In this document: positions 15,535-24,838 of the stretch, piece by piece
Layout of the letters: each line of letters opens with the position of its first letter
Position numbering within the stretch: position 1 is the stretch's first letter
Assembly (NCBI GenBank): GCA_937897645.1
Contig: CALCNV010000086.1
Location: 1-42,509 of the forward strand
Origin: an uncultured Lysobacteraceae bacterium
GTDB lineage: Bacteria > Pseudomonadota > Gammaproteobacteria > Xanthomonadales > Xanthomonadaceae
Length of the DNA stretch: 42,509 nt
Direction: 5' to 3'
Made by a program: the position numbers and the translations under genes
The notes under the pieces: model-generated
Database searches by the model: none
Seen by the model: only the letters and a program-made list of their open reading frames with translations
What the model was told of the DNA's origin: nothing

Positions 15535-18330
15535 CTAGTTCACCGCTCGCAATTCCACCGGCAGGCCCAGCGATTCCAACTGCGGCTTCACCGTCGCCGC
15601 ATCGCCCACCACCACCCAGACCAGGTCGCCATCGTCGACGATGCGCCGCGCGGCGGCATCCATGTCCGCCGCCGACAAGGCTTCGTAGCGCGGGCCCAGC
15701 GTTTCCCAGTAGTCATCGGCGCGGCCGAACAGGGCGTTCGTGCGCAGCGCGTTCAACACGCTTGCCGATGTCTCGAATCCGCCCGGCAATGCGCGCACAT
15801 TGCCATTGATGGTACGCGTGCGTTCCGCGGCGGTGACGCCCTTGTCGCCGAGGAAGTCGCGGTACTGGTCGATCAATACCTTGATCGATTCACCGGTGCG
15901 ATTCGCCTGCACCGGTGCACTGATGATGTACGGCGAGCGCTGCTCGGCCAGCGTCACGCGTCCGTTCAAGCCATACGACCAGCCACGGGTTTCGCGGATG
16001 TCCTGGTTGATGCGCGACAGGAAGCCATTGCCGATCACTTCGTTGGCGGCGTTGAAGGCCACCAGGTCGTCGCGGCCGCTCACCGGCAGCACCACCGCGC
16101 CCAGGATCAGCGACTGCGGCGATTGCGGGCGGTCGATCAGCACGATGCGCGGCGTAGGCGTGGCGACCGGTGCGTTGAAATCCTTCTTGCCCTTGGCGGT
16201 CGACGGCGTGGTCCAGTTGCCAAAGCGTTCCTCCAGCAGCGCCTGCACGTCGGCCAGTGGCTGGTCGGACACCACGAAGATGCGCGCGTTGTCCGGGCGG
16301 ATCCAGGCCTGCTGGAAAGCGCTGAGGTCATCGCGCGACAGCGCCTTCACTGCCTCGGCGTTGCCCAGGCCCGAGAACGGCCGGCCGTAAGGATGCGCCG
16401 CGCCGTAGAGCAGGCCGGGCAGGGCGCGTCCACCGATGCCTTCGGGCGAAGTCTGCTGCTGGGCGATGGCCGCCAGTTGCTGGTTGCGCACGCGCTCCAG
16501 GTCTTCGGGCTTGAAGGCCGGGTTGCGCACCACATCGGCCAGCAGGTCCAGGCCCGGTGCCAGGTTGGGGCTGACCACGCCCAGGAACACGGCAGTGCGA
16601 TCCAGTCCGGCCTGGGTGGTGAGGGTGGCGCCGAGGCGTTCGTTGTCTTCGGCGATGCGCAAGGCATCGCGCGTGGTCGTGCCCTGATCCAGCAGGGACA
16701 GCATCAGTCGCTGCGTGCCCAGTGCATCGGCAGGATCGGCGGCGATGCCCGCGTCGAACTCGACCGCGACCTGGGTGATCGGCACCGTGCCCGAACGCGC
16801 GTAGACGATTTCAATTCCGTTCTGCAGGCGCGCGCGTTCAACCTCGGGGAAATCCAGGGGCTTCATGGTGCCGACGCCTGGCATCGGGTCGCGTGGCGTG
16901 ACGGCCAGTGGCTTGGCCGGCGTCGGTGCCGGCAGGGTGGTGGCGGCTTCGGCATACGGCTCACGCTCGCCGGGTGCCACGGTGATGGCCAGCACCGGCC
17001 GCGTCAGCCAGCGACCCATCGCCGCGCGCACCGAGTCTGGCGTCGCTTTGCCGTAAGCGGCCAGTTCGGTGCGGTAGTGGCCGGGGTCGTCGGCATACAG
17101 CGCGCCTTCGGCCAGCACCACCGCCTTGCCGGTGAAGCCGCCGGTGGGTTCCAGCGCGCGGATCTGCCCGGCCATGCGGGTGGCGGTGACGCGTGCCACT
17201 TCGTCTTCGCTCGGGCCTTGCGCAATGTAGTCGGCGATCAATTTGTCCAATGCTGCGGACACCGCAGCCACGTCCTGGCCCGGCTTCACGTCGACGCTGA
17301 CTTCGAACATGCCGATGCGGTGGAAGGGCTGGTAATAGGCCGATACCGACACCGCGCTTTCGTCGCCGCGCACCAGGGCGCTGTCCAGCCGCGAGCTGTT
17401 GAGGCCGCCGAGTACGGTGGCGGCGATATCGAGGTCGGCCGCGGCGTCATCCAGCAGGCCGGGCACGATCCAGGTGCGCTGCAGGCGCGTGTTGGATACG
17501 CGGTCGTGCAGGGTACGGTCCACGCGTGCGGACAATGTCGGCACGTCGGCGGCAGCCGGGGTATTCACCGCGCCGCGCGGGATGTCGCCGAAATATTCCT
17601 GCACCAGCGTGCGCGCGGTGGCGGTGTCGATATCACCGGCCAGCACCAGCACCGCGTTGTTGGGGCCGTATTTGTCGCGGTGCCACTGGCGCAGGTCGTC
17701 CAGGCTGGCGGAATCCAGGTCGGCCATCGAACCGATGGTGGAATGGCGATACGGATGGCCTTGCGGGAACAGTTCCTCCAGCTGCACGTACTCGACCAGT
17801 CCGTAGGGCTGGTTGTCGCCCTGGCGCTTTTCGTTCTGGACCACGCCGCGCTGGTTGTCCAGGCGTTCCTGGTTCAGCGCGCCCAGCAGGTGGCCCATGC
17901 GGTCGCTTTCCATGTACAGCGCCTGCTCCAGCGCCGAGGTCGGCACGGTCTGGAAGAAATTGGTGCGGTCGAACCAGGTGGTGCCGTTCCAGTCGGTGGC
18001 GCCGATGTCGCGCAGCGGCACCATCAGGCCGCCGGGCAGGTTCTCGGTGGGATTGAACAGGCCGATGTGTTCGAACAGGTGGGCGAAGCCGGTCTTGCCG
18101 GTGGGCTCGTCCTTGCTGCCCACGTTGTACCAGGCCTGCACCGCCACTACCGGCGCCTTGCGGTCGGTGTGCACCACCACGCGCAGGCCGTTGTCCAAGA
18201 TGAAAGTTTCGTACGGAATGTCGATGCTGCGGGCCAGCTCCGCGGCGGCCACCGGTTTGGTGGATTCGGCGGAAAAGGCCGTCGGCGCGAACGCGAGGCA
18301 AATCGCAATGAACAAGGTGGCGTGGCGCAT
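15535..18330 (-). CDS. Exported M16 zinc metallopeptidase, two tandem M16 halves
   Basis: The 931-aa protein has a signal peptide (MRHATLFIAICLAFAPTAFSAE). The N-terminal M16 domain carries the inverted zinc motif HLFEH (84-88, with Glu87 catalytic) in GKTGFAHLFEHIGLFN, and a distal Glu-rich helix (GLVEYVQLEELF) that supplies the third zinc ligand. The second half (about 500-930) has the M16 fold pattern but lacks HxxEH, as usual for the inactive lobe of pitrilysin- and PqqL-like proteases. It probably degrades peptides in the periplasm. ATG 18330 is chosen from the signal peptide; upstream codons are out of character. It is first of a minus-strand series with the AraC regulator 9 bp downstream. 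A long open frame antisense to it is a GC artefact. Confidence 0.93.
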   Translation of the reverse strand: MRHATLFIAICLAFAPTAFSAESTKPVAAAELARSIDIPYETFILDNGLRVVVHTDRKAPVVAVQAWYNVGSKDEPTGKTGFAHLFEHIGLFNPTENLPGGLMVPLRDIGATDWNGTTWFDRTNFFQTVPTSALEQALYMESDRMGHLLGALNQERLDNQRGVVQNEKRQGDNQPYGLVEYVQLEELFPQGHPYRHSTIGSMADLDSASLDDLRQWHRDKYGPNNAVLVLAGDIDTATARTLVQEYFGDIPRGAVNTPAAADVPTLSARVDRTLHDRVSNTRLQRTWIVPGLLDDAAADLDIAATVLGGLNSSRLDSALVRGDESAVSVSAYYQPFHRIGMFEVSVDVKPGQDVAAVSAALDKLIADYIAQGPSEDEVARVTATRMAGQIRALEPTGGFTGKAVVLAEGALYADDPGHYRTELAAYGKATPDSVRAAMGRWLTRPVLAITVAPGEREPYAEAATTLPAPTPAKPLAVTPRDPMPGVGTMKPLDFPEVERARLQNGIEIVYARSGTVPITQVAVEFDAGIAADPADALGTQRLMLSLLDQGTTTRDALRIAEDNERLGATLTTQAGLDRTAVFLGVVSPNLAPGLDLLADVVRNPAFKPEDLERVRNQQLAAIAQQQTSPEGIGGRALPGLLYGAAHPYGRPFSGLGNAEAVKALSRDDLSAFQQAWIRPDNARIFVVSDQPLADVQALLEERFGNWTTPSTAKGKKDFNAPVATPTPRIVLIDRPQSPQSLILGAVVLPVSGRDDLVAFNAANEVIGNGFLSRINQDIRETRGWSYGLNGRVTLAEQRSPYIISAPVQANRTGESIKVLIDQYRDFLGDKGVTAAERTRTINGNVRALPGGFETSASVLNALRTNALFGRADDYWETLGPRYEALSAADMDAAARRIVDDGDLVWVVVGDAATVKPQLESLGLPVELRAVN

Positions 18331-18572
18331 GGACGGTTCCCGTTGGTGAGTGCCGTAAACGTAGCAGAAGCCCTGTTGGCAGACAGTGCCAGTCGTACTG
18401 CCACTAACCAACAGCGCAGTAGCTGCGGCAAGTCGGGGGCGGATCACATCAAGCGCGCACCCTGGTGTACAGGGATGCATTCCGCAGCGTTCACCACCTC
18501 CCGCAAGCGCGGCGTGCGTGCACGCATCCGGCACTTCTCCGGCATGCGACACTGCGTGCGACCTGCCACCCG

Positions 18573-20123
18573 ATGGATGCAGCAATGGTGACCCGCCCGT
18601 TTTTCCGACTCGCCAGCGCGTGCCTGCTGTTTGCTACTTCGATCCAGGTCGCGCACGCCGGCACCGTCTCCGGCAGCGTGCAGGTGGACAAGCCCGGTCC
18701 CGTGATCCAGCCCGAGGTCTACGGGCAATTCATGGAACAACTGGGCACCGGCATCGACGGCGGCGTGTGGGTCGGGCCCGGTTCGCCGATCCCCAACACA
18801 CGCGGTTATCGCGACGACGTATTGAATGCGCTCAAGGCATTGAAGGTGCCGCTGGTGCGCTGGCCCGGCGGCTGCTATGCCGACCTCCATCACTGGCGCG
18901 ACGGCATCGGCCCGCGTGCGCAGCGCCCGGTCACCCTCAACCGCTGGTGGGGCAACAAGGAAGAACACAACGCGTTCGGCACGCACGAATTCTTCGAATT
19001 CGCCGAACTGCTCGGCGCCAAGACCTACCTCAACATCAACCTGGGCACCGGCACGCCACGCGAAGCGGCGCAGTGGGTCGAATACGTCACCTCACCGACC
19101 CATTCGACGCTGGCCAATGAGCGCCGGCGTAACGGGCGCGATGCGCCGTGGAAGATCGACTACCTGGGCATCGGCAACGAACCCAACGGTTGCGGCGGGC
19201 GCATGCGTCCGCAATTCTTCGCCGACCTGTACCGCCAGTACTCGGGTTTCCTGGCCCCACATGGCGGTGCGAAATTCATCGCTGCCGGACCTGATGCGAC
19301 CAGCGAAGAATGGACGCGCACGGTGATGGAGGTGGCGGGCAAGTACCTGGACGCGTACTCGCTGCACTACTACACGCTGCCCACCGGCGACTGGACCACC
19401 AAGGGGCCGGCGACCGGCTTCGACGAAGCGCAATGGTTGGCGACGTTCGAGCAGACCTACAAGATCGAACCGATGATCGAACAGCACAGCGCGATCATGG
19501 ACGAGTTCGATCCCAAGGTTGAGAAGATCCTGGCGGTCGACGAGTGGGGCACGTGGTACGACCCCACGCCCGGATCGCCCGGTGGCTGGCTGCAGCAGCA
19601 GAACAGCCTGCGCGACGGCCTGGTCGCAGGCGTCAACCTCAACATCTTCCACCGCCACGCGCAGCGCGTGCGCATGACCAGCATCGCGCAGATGGTCAAC
19701 GTGCTGCAGGCGATGATCCTGACCGACGGCGCGAAGATGGTGCTCACGCCTACCTACCACGCGTTCGCGATGTACCGCCCGTTCCAGGGCGCCACTTCGT
19801 TGCCGCTCACTTTGCAGTCGCCCGCCTACGGCAGCCTGCGCGCGGTCGATGGCAGCGCGGCGCGCGGCGCTGACGGCAAGTTGCACGTTGCGCTGGTGAA
19901 CCTGGATCCGGACAACGCGATGTCGGTCGACCTCGCGTTGCAGGGCTGGAAAGGAACGCGCGTGGCCGGGCAATTGCTGACCGCGCCGGCCATGGATACG
20001 CACAACACCTTCGACGCGCCCGACACGCTGCGGCCAACCGCGTTCGAAGGTGCGTCGGTCGCCAATGGAAGGCTCACGCTGACGCTCCCGTCAAAATCGC
20101 TGGTGGTGTTGTCGCTGGAGTGA
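18573..20123 (+). CDS. Exported GH51-type alpha-L-arabinofuranosidase
   Basis: The 516-aa enzyme has a signal peptide (about residues 1-29, ending QVAHA). A beta-sandwich/barrel glycosidase fold follows, with GQFMEQLG, VRWPGGCYAD and HHWRDGIGP. The acid/base is in GIGNEPNGCGG (Glu203), and the nucleophile in AVDEWGTWYD (Glu324). These are the classic GH51 signatures for retaining release of terminal arabinofuranosyl units from arabinoxylan, arabinan or side chains, here outside the cytoplasm. The start could also be ATG 18585, which gives a slightly shorter signal peptide; neither has a strong ribosome site. It is divergent from the M16 gene, separated by 242 bp. No other sugar-use genes are adjacent, so it appears to be a stand-alone degradative enzyme. 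Confidence 0.92.
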   Translation: MDAAMVTRPFFRLASACLLFATSIQVAHAGTVSGSVQVDKPGPVIQPEVYGQFMEQLGTGIDGGVWVGPGSPIPNTRGYRDDVLNALKALKVPLVRWPGGCYADLHHWRDGIGPRAQRPVTLNRWWGNKEEHNAFGTHEFFEFAELLGAKTYLNINLGTGTPREAAQWVEYVTSPTHSTLANERRRNGRDAPWKIDYLGIGNEPNGCGGRMRPQFFADLYRQYSGFLAPHGGAKFIAAGPDATSEEWTRTVMEVAGKYLDAYSLHYYTLPTGDWTTKGPATGFDEAQWLATFEQTYKIEPMIEQHSAIMDEFDPKVEKILAVDEWGTWYDPTPGSPGGWLQQQNSLRDGLVAGVNLNIFHRHAQRVRMTSIAQMVNVLQAMILTDGAKMVLTPTYHAFAMYRPFQGATSLPLTLQSPAYGSLRAVDGSAARGADGKLHVALVNLDPDNAMSVDLALQGWKGTRVAGQLLTAPAMDTHNTFDAPDTLRPTAFEGASVANGRLTLTLPSKSLVVLSLE

Positions 20124-20140
20124 TTCGCCGGGTAAGAAGC

Positions 20141-20227
20141 ACGTAGGGTGGGCTTAAGCCCACCGCCCTCCGATCCGCGCCATTGCACGCTGGTGCATGG
20201 CAATGGTGGGCCAAGACCCACCCTACG
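20141..20227. repeat. GTAGGGTGGGC palindromic repeat, copy F
   Basis: A full copy starts 18 bp after the arabinofuranosidase stop: GTAGGGTGGGCTTAAGCCCA on the left, GTGGGCCAAGACCCACCCTA on the right. Here the gene stop (TGA) is independent of the repeat. Confidence 0.88.
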
Positions 20228-20273
20228 ATTGTTGAATCTTTCCGCAGGCCTTGTCTTTATCGGCTGTCCGGAT

Positions 20274-20732
20274 TCACTTTCCAACTTCGCAGGCGTTTTG
20301 CGCTTCCGTGCAGAATTTCGCGGCCCGTCGCATCTGTGCGTCAGTCAGGGGTGGCGGACGTGCGATGCCAGGCTGGATGTCGGGCCGCATGCCGGTGACT
20401 TTCTTGATGCCTTGCCAGGACTTGTACAGGCCAAGGTTGATGCCGTAGTTGATGTAGCCGCCGTGTTCCAGTGCCATCTCCTCGGGACTGATGCCGGGGT
20501 CGTAAACCTTTTCGAACACGTTGGGCTCGACCGTGACCGGATTCCTGAGCCGGTACAGGTCCAGCTCTTCTTCTTCAGGCGGCAAGGCCTGCACGTGGTC
20601 CAGCGTGGGGATGTTTGCCTCAAGCGGCGGTTCGCTGGCCGGTTGCGCATGCACATGGTCGGCAAAAATCAGCAGCAGGCAGGCCAGCGTATGAAGCGAC
20701 ATATGCGACAGGGGCAGGCCGGTGTAAGTCAT
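20274..20732 (-). CDS. Small exported hypothetical protein
   Basis: The 152-aa reading from ATG 20732 has an N-terminal hydrophobic segment ending FADHVHAQ that looks like a signal peptide; ATG 20702 gives a shorter signal and is an equal alternative. Neither start has a good ribosome site. The mature part has acidic runs (PPEEEELDLYRLRNPV), then GISPEEMALEHGGYINYGINLGLYKSWQGI, and a C-terminal RAAKFCTEAQNACEVGK with two Cys that may pair. No family was recognised. It is convergent with the arabinofuranosidase, with repeat copy F between. Confidence 0.65.
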   Translation of the reverse strand: MTYTGLPLSHMSLHTLACLLLIFADHVHAQPASEPPLEANIPTLDHVQALPPEEEELDLYRLRNPVTVEPNVFEKVYDPGISPEEMALEHGGYINYGINLGLYKSWQGIKKVTGMRPDIQPGIARPPPLTDAQMRRAAKFCTEAQNACEVGK

Positions 20733-21030
20733 TGGCAGCGAACCGCGCGGGCACCGACGCTGACGGGGACAGGCATGCATGCGTTGATGGCGGTCATCCA
20801 GGACCTCGTGCGTGATGCGCTGTGGGATTGCGAAGGGGTGAGTAGACCAGCTTCGCCGTCGAAAATCGCTGCGCTCGATCCATCCAGTGCGCGCCGATTA
20901 AGCGAGCGATCATTATTCGCGGATCGCTGGATCACCCTAACTAATGTTTTACAGAGCATCGCCTGCAGAAAGGTATAGTGCGCGGCGTATGCGGGGCATG
21001 TTGCCCGGCCACGAATCACGGAGAGATGCC

Positions 21031-22191
21031 ATGGGTCTTTTGCAAGCGGTGAAGGGTGCGGTCGGTGGCACGCTCGGCGACCAGTGGAAGGATTTCTACA
21101 CGGTGCCGGACGGCCTGCCGGCGACGGCGGCATTGTTCGCCGCGGTGCCGCGCGGCACCAATGCCGGGCGCGGTTCCAACACCAGCGCATCCTCCAACAT
21201 CATCAGCAACGGTTCGAAGATCGTGGTGCCCGAAGGCTACGGCCTGCTGCTGTTCCAGGACGGCAAGATCACCGGCTTCGTCGCCGAGCCGGGTGGCTAC
21301 GAATGGCGTTCGGACGACATCAACTCGCAGTCGATCTTCGCTGGCGACGGCATCGTCAGCCCGCTGATCAAGCAGAGCTGGGAACGCTTCAAGTTCGGCG
21401 GCCAGCCGGGTTCGCAGCAGGCGGCGTTCTTCGTGTCGCTGAAGGAACTGCCAGACAACCGTTTCGGCACGCAATCGGAAATCTACTGGGACGACGCCTT
21501 CCTCAACACCCAGGTCGGTGCGGTCACGCGCGGCTCGTACACGTTGAAGATCGTCGATCCCATTTTGTTCGTGAAGAACTTCGTGCCGGCCAAGTACCTG
21601 GCGCCCGGCCAGGTGTTCGACTTCACCGACCTGGACAACGCCGCGGCCAGCCAGTTGTTCAACGAAGTCGTGGCTTCGCTGGCGCCGGCCTTCAGCCTGT
21701 ACTCCAACGACACGGCCAAGGGCAACCGCATCACCAAGCTGCAGCAGGATTCGCTGGGCTTCGCCCAGAGCCTGTCCGATGCGGTGGAAAACGGCTACCA
21801 GTGGAAATCCGATCGCGGCCTGGCCATCGCCAAGACCGCCATTGTTTCGATCGAGTACGACGCCAACACGCGTGAGCTGCTCAAGACCGTGCAGCGTGCG
21901 GATGCGTTGGCGGGTTCGCGCGGCAATTCCAACCTGCAGGCCAGCGTGGCCCAGGGCATCCAGTCGGCGGGCGAAACCGGCGGTGCCGCGGGCATGATGG
22001 GCATCGGCATGGCCAGCGGCATGATGGGCGGCATCGGTGGTTTGCAGCAGCCCGCGACGCCAGCCGCACCGCCCGCTCCGGCTGCCGATGATCCGGTCAC
22101 CAAGTTGAAGAAGGCCAAGGAGATGCTGGACCTGGGCCTGATCACGCAGGACGATTACGACGCGCTCAAGGCGAAGGCATTGGGTCTGTAA
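21031..22191 (+). CDS. SPFH/Band-7-like protein with C-terminal SHOCT domain (YdjI-like)
   Basis: The 386-aa protein has an SPFH-type core (about 35-300), with IVVPEGYGLLLFQDGKITGF, EIYWDDAFLNTQVGAVTRGS and the long helical LQQDSLGFAQSLSDAVENGY. A flexible Gly/Met/Pro-rich linker (about 315-350) leads to a SHOCT motif at the end (DPVTKLKKAKEMLDLGLI). There is no transmembrane segment. It resembles Bacillus YdjI ('virion core protein' annotations), which gathers at membrane sites and recruits PspA. ATG 21031 has a GGAGAG ribosome site; a TATAGT -10 at 20974-20979 is possible. It is first of a three-gene operon, and the zinc-ribbon partner begins 24 bp downstream. Confidence 0.85.
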   Translation: MGLLQAVKGAVGGTLGDQWKDFYTVPDGLPATAALFAAVPRGTNAGRGSNTSASSNIISNGSKIVVPEGYGLLLFQDGKITGFVAEPGGYEWRSDDINSQSIFAGDGIVSPLIKQSWERFKFGGQPGSQQAAFFVSLKELPDNRFGTQSEIYWDDAFLNTQVGAVTRGSYTLKIVDPILFVKNFVPAKYLAPGQVFDFTDLDNAAASQLFNEVVASLAPAFSLYSNDTAKGNRITKLQQDSLGFAQSLSDAVENGYQWKSDRGLAIAKTAIVSIEYDANTRELLKTVQRADALAGSRGNSNLQASVAQGIQSAGETGGAAGMMGIGMASGMMGGIGGLQQPATPAAPPAPAADDPVTKLKKAKEMLDLGLITQDDYDALKAKALGL

Positions 22192-22215
22192 GCCGTCGGG
22201 ATCTGCGCCAACACC

Positions 22216-23532
22216 ATGTCGAATACGAACAGTCCGTCACCCCCGCCGTTGCCATCGGCCAACGGTCCGGGGTCGCCACAGGATGTGCCGCCGTTGCCGG
22301 GCAGCTTCCCGGTGGATCCGGCCACGCTGCCCGAAGCGATGCGCGAGGAATTGCTGGCGCCCGATCCGGTCGCCATCGACACCGCCGCCGCCGAGCTGAA
22401 GGACGGCCTCAACCGCTGCCCGAAATGCGGTGCCACCGACATCCGCCACAAGCCCGGCAGCGACCTGCTGGTCTGCCTGTATTGCCGCAACGAATGGGAC
22501 GGCGCGCGGGTCGAGGAGGAATTCGGTTTCGGCGTCGGCCTCGGCGAACTCAAGGGCACGGTGATTGCCTCCGGCGCGCGCGATATCGAAGCGGATGTCG
22601 CCAGCCTGATGAGCTTCAAGTGCACCGGTTGCGGCGCCGAAGTCACGGTGAATACCGACAATGCAATGACCGCGCGCTGCCACTGGTGCCGGCACGTGCT
22701 GGGCGTCAACGAACAGGTCGCCAATGGCGCGGTGCCCGACGCGGTGCTGCCCTTCCACATCCGCAAAGAAGACGCGGTGGCGCGCATCCGCCAGTTCGTG
22801 GACAAGCGCAAGCTGTTCGCACTCAAGGCTTTCAAGGAACAGTTCACGCCGGAGAATGTCATCGGCGTCTACCTGCCTTACATGATCGTGGATGGCAACG
22901 TGAGCGTGGATGTCGCCGGCCAGGGCGAAATCCAGACGCGCAGCTACACCCGCGGCAACGACAACAACAAGAAGACCTACTACGACGCCGACGTGTACCG
23001 GGTGGAGCGGCACGTGGACTTCACCATCGATGACCTGCCGCTGGAATCCTCCACCGAACGCGGCAACCTGGACACGCGCGCCAACACCAACAACATCATC
23101 AACACCATCCTGCCCTTCGACACCAAGAACGCGGTGAAGTGGAACGCGTCCTACCTGTCGGGTTTTTCCTCGGAGAAACGCAACAACGACGTGGAGCAGC
23201 TGCGGCCCCGGCTGGAGGACCAGTTGCTGTCGGTCGGCCGCGCGCGGGTCGAAAGCTCGATCCACCGCTACGATCGGGGCGTGCGCTGGGAACAGGAACG
23301 CCTGACCGTGCACGGTACGCGCTGGGTTTCGATGTACCTGCCGGTCTGGCTGTATTCCTACCACCAGCCTGGCGCCAACGGCGGCATGCTGCATTACATC
23401 GCGGTGAACGGCCGCACCGGTGAAACCATGGGCAGCGTGCCGGTGCAGCAGTGGAAACTGCTGCTGGCCGCGCTGACCACGGGCACCGTCCTCGAAGGCA
23501 TTGCACTGATGATGATAGTGGCCGGCTCATGA
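22216..23532 (+). CDS. Double zinc-ribbon membrane protein (YdjG/TFIIB-ribbon-like)
   Basis: The 438-aa protein starts with a Pro-rich tail. It carries two zinc ribbons: CPKC (68-71) with CLYC (87-90), then CTGC (136-139) with CHWC (155-158). The middle region (FKEQFTPENVIGVYLPYMIVDGNVSVDVAG onward, cut here to its key parts) is beta-rich. The extreme C-terminus is one hydrophobic segment (LLLAALTTGTVLEGIALMMI), a tail anchor. Annotation pipelines often call this type 'primosomal helicase-like', but no helicase motif is present. Its pairing with an SPFH/SHOCT gene parallels Bacillus ydjG/ydjI, linked to PspA-type membrane stress. The next gene overlaps its stop by 4 nt (ATGA). Confidence 0.85.
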   Translation: MSNTNSPSPPPLPSANGPGSPQDVPPLPGSFPVDPATLPEAMREELLAPDPVAIDTAAAELKDGLNRCPKCGATDIRHKPGSDLLVCLYCRNEWDGARVEEEFGFGVGLGELKGTVIASGARDIEADVASLMSFKCTGCGAEVTVNTDNAMTARCHWCRHVLGVNEQVANGAVPDAVLPFHIRKEDAVARIRQFVDKRKLFALKAFKEQFTPENVIGVYLPYMIVDGNVSVDVAGQGEIQTRSYTRGNDNNKKTYYDADVYRVERHVDFTIDDLPLESSTERGNLDTRANTNNIINTILPFDTKNAVKWNASYLSGFSSEKRNNDVEQLRPRLEDQLLSVGRARVESSIHRYDRGVRWEQERLTVHGTRWVSMYLPVWLYSYHQPGANGGMLHYIAVNGRTGETMGSVPVQQWKLLLAALTTGTVLEGIALMMIVAGS

Positions 23533-23789
23533 GCGACGACAACGGACTCTGGTTGCTCGCGATCGGCCCCGCCGGTGCCACCGTGCTGTACTGGGCGCTG
23601 TACAAGTACTACCGCAACACCGACAAGTCGCATGCCTTCGAACGCGAAACGACCATCGAGGCCCAGCCGGTGACCGGCTCGGATGAGAAAACCGGCGAGA
23701 ACAACGGCACCCAGGCGACCAGCATCCAGGGCAACAACGCAGGTGCGTATCGCATGCGCGTGGAGCGTGTCCGCGACGACGCCGGATAG
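23529..23789 (+). CDS. Small single-pass membrane protein coupled to the zinc-ribbon gene
   Basis: The 86-aa protein starts at ATG 23529, which overlaps the preceding TGA (ATGA), so it is translationally coupled. It has one N-terminal membrane segment (LWLLAIGPAGATVLYWALYK) and a hydrophilic tail rich in Glu, Thr and Asn (residues 30-86). No family was recognised. The coupling strongly supports a shared function with the SPFH and zinc-ribbon proteins at the cytoplasmic membrane. Confidence 0.8.
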   Translation: MSDDNGLWLLAIGPAGATVLYWALYKYYRNTDKSHAFERETTIEAQPVTGSDEKTGENNGTQATSIQGNNAGAYRMRVERVRDDAG

Positions 23790-23837
23790 GGCAGTGGGTT
23801 GGGTGGGCTGTATCAAGCCTGCTATCAGCGAAAGATT

Positions 23838-23923
23838 CGTAGGGTGGGCTTGAGCCCACCGCGCTTCGACTCGTGCCATTGGATGCTGGTAGATGGCAAT
23901 GGTGGGCCGAGGCCCACCCTACG
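23838..23923. repeat. GTAGGGTGGGC palindromic repeat, copy G
   Basis: This full copy (GTAGGGTGGGCTTGAGCCCA on the left, GGGCCGAGGCCCACCCTAC on the right) lies between the convergent small membrane gene and TonB-like gene. A smaller hairpin (GAGTGA 23941-23946 / TCACTC 23962-23967, GC-rich inside) follows and could help termination. Confidence 0.88.
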
Positions 23924-23991
23924 TGCTTGGCGGAGTTCGCGAGTGATGCGCTTCGCTGCGCTCACTCCATCCTCCAAAACCTTGGTCGTGC

Positions 23992-24807
23992 CTACCTGTA
24001 CGCCCCCGGTCCGCTCCACACCTCTTCGCCCAGCTTGTAGACCTTCTGCATGTTGATGGCTTCGCGCGCATCGCCGATCTTCGCCAGTTCCGGCGAGTCC
24101 GGCTCGAGCATGCGGCAGGGACCGGACCCGCGCCGCAGCGCGGTTTCCAGCGGGCACACCATGACCCTTCGCGTGCCCGGCAACGGCATGACCAGTTCGG
24201 TCATGCCCTGGTCGCGCCAGGTGCGCAGGCGGTTTTCGCTGCGCAGGTCGTAATAGACCTGGTAGCCGTCCACTTCCATGCTGGGCTGGGCGGACCTGGC
24301 ATCGTTGCCGCGGCCGCGTTGGGTGGCGGCGGTCCGGGCCGGCCCCGCGTTTTCGGCGGCGACGTTGTCCGGCAGCATGCCCGGCGGCTGTCCCCAGGTG
24401 CGCGAAGGCGGCTGCGGCAATTGCGGCGAGGTAGCCGGCGCGGCCTGGGCCTGGCCCTGCGCGGCTTCGTCCTCGTCGTCGGGTGGTACCGGATCGTCGG
24501 CACGCGGGGTCGGCGTGGACTGGACGCGCGATTTCGCGGGCGACTTCTTTGCCAGCTCGCGCGCGGGCTTGGTCGGCGTGGGTGGCCCCTGCGTGGGCTG
24601 CGGCGGCGTGGCGCCGATGAAATCCACTGCCATCCTGCTGCCGGCGTCGGACCCCTGCGGCGGCGTCACCTTCACCGGCGAGGACCACAGCGCGATGAGC
24701 AGGAGCAACACGTGCAGCAGCGCGCTGCACAGCACGGCAAACCAGTGCTGCAGGCGTTCGATCCGGTCTTCGGTGCTGGCTTCTGCCTGGCTCGACGCCT
24801 TGCTCAT
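23992..24807 (-). CDS. TonB-like periplasm-spanning protein
   Basis: The 271-aa protein has a short cytoplasmic N-terminus, one membrane anchor (WFAVLCSALLHVLLLLIALW, about 22-41), then a long Pro/Lys/Ala-rich spacer (about 60-165; PPTPTKPARELAKKSPAKS). The C-terminal domain is small (MEVDGYQVYYDLRSENRL to the end) and does not show a clear canonical TonB C-terminal motif. The anchor plus Pro-rich spacer is the TonB/GspC-like layout, so a role in energising or linking envelope proteins is inferred; exbB/exbD are not adjacent. ATG 24807 places the anchor correctly; a longer start at 24879 is possible. It ends close to repeat copy G but has its own TAG. Confidence 0.72.
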   Translation of the reverse strand: MSKASSQAEASTEDRIERLQHWFAVLCSALLHVLLLLIALWSSPVKVTPPQGSDAGSRMAVDFIGATPPQPTQGPPTPTKPARELAKKSPAKSRVQSTPTPRADDPVPPDDEDEAAQGQAQAAPATSPQLPQPPSRTWGQPPGMLPDNVAAENAGPARTAATQRGRGNDARSAQPSMEVDGYQVYYDLRSENRLRTWRDQGMTELVMPLPGTRRVMVCPLETALRRGSGPCRMLEPDSPELAKIGDAREAINMQKVYKLGEEVWSGPGAYR

Positions 24808-24838
24808 GCCGGAGGGGCTGCGTCGGGATTGGGGGATT

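Noticed and set aside
15196..18591. Long open frame of 1131 codons on the plus strand
   Set aside because: It is antisense to the M16 peptidase gene. Its protein is rich in His, Arg, Gln and Gly with no family motifs, as expected for the complementary frame of GC-rich coding DNA.
19092..20003. Minus-strand 303-codon frame within the arabinofuranosidase gene
   Set aside because: It is antisense to a gene with intact GH51 catalytic motifs; its composition (Arg/Val/His-rich) is that of a shadow frame.
22237..23394. Minus-strand 385-codon frame
   Set aside because: It lies antisense to the zinc-ribbon gene, whose Cys pairs and coupling to the next gene make it the real one.
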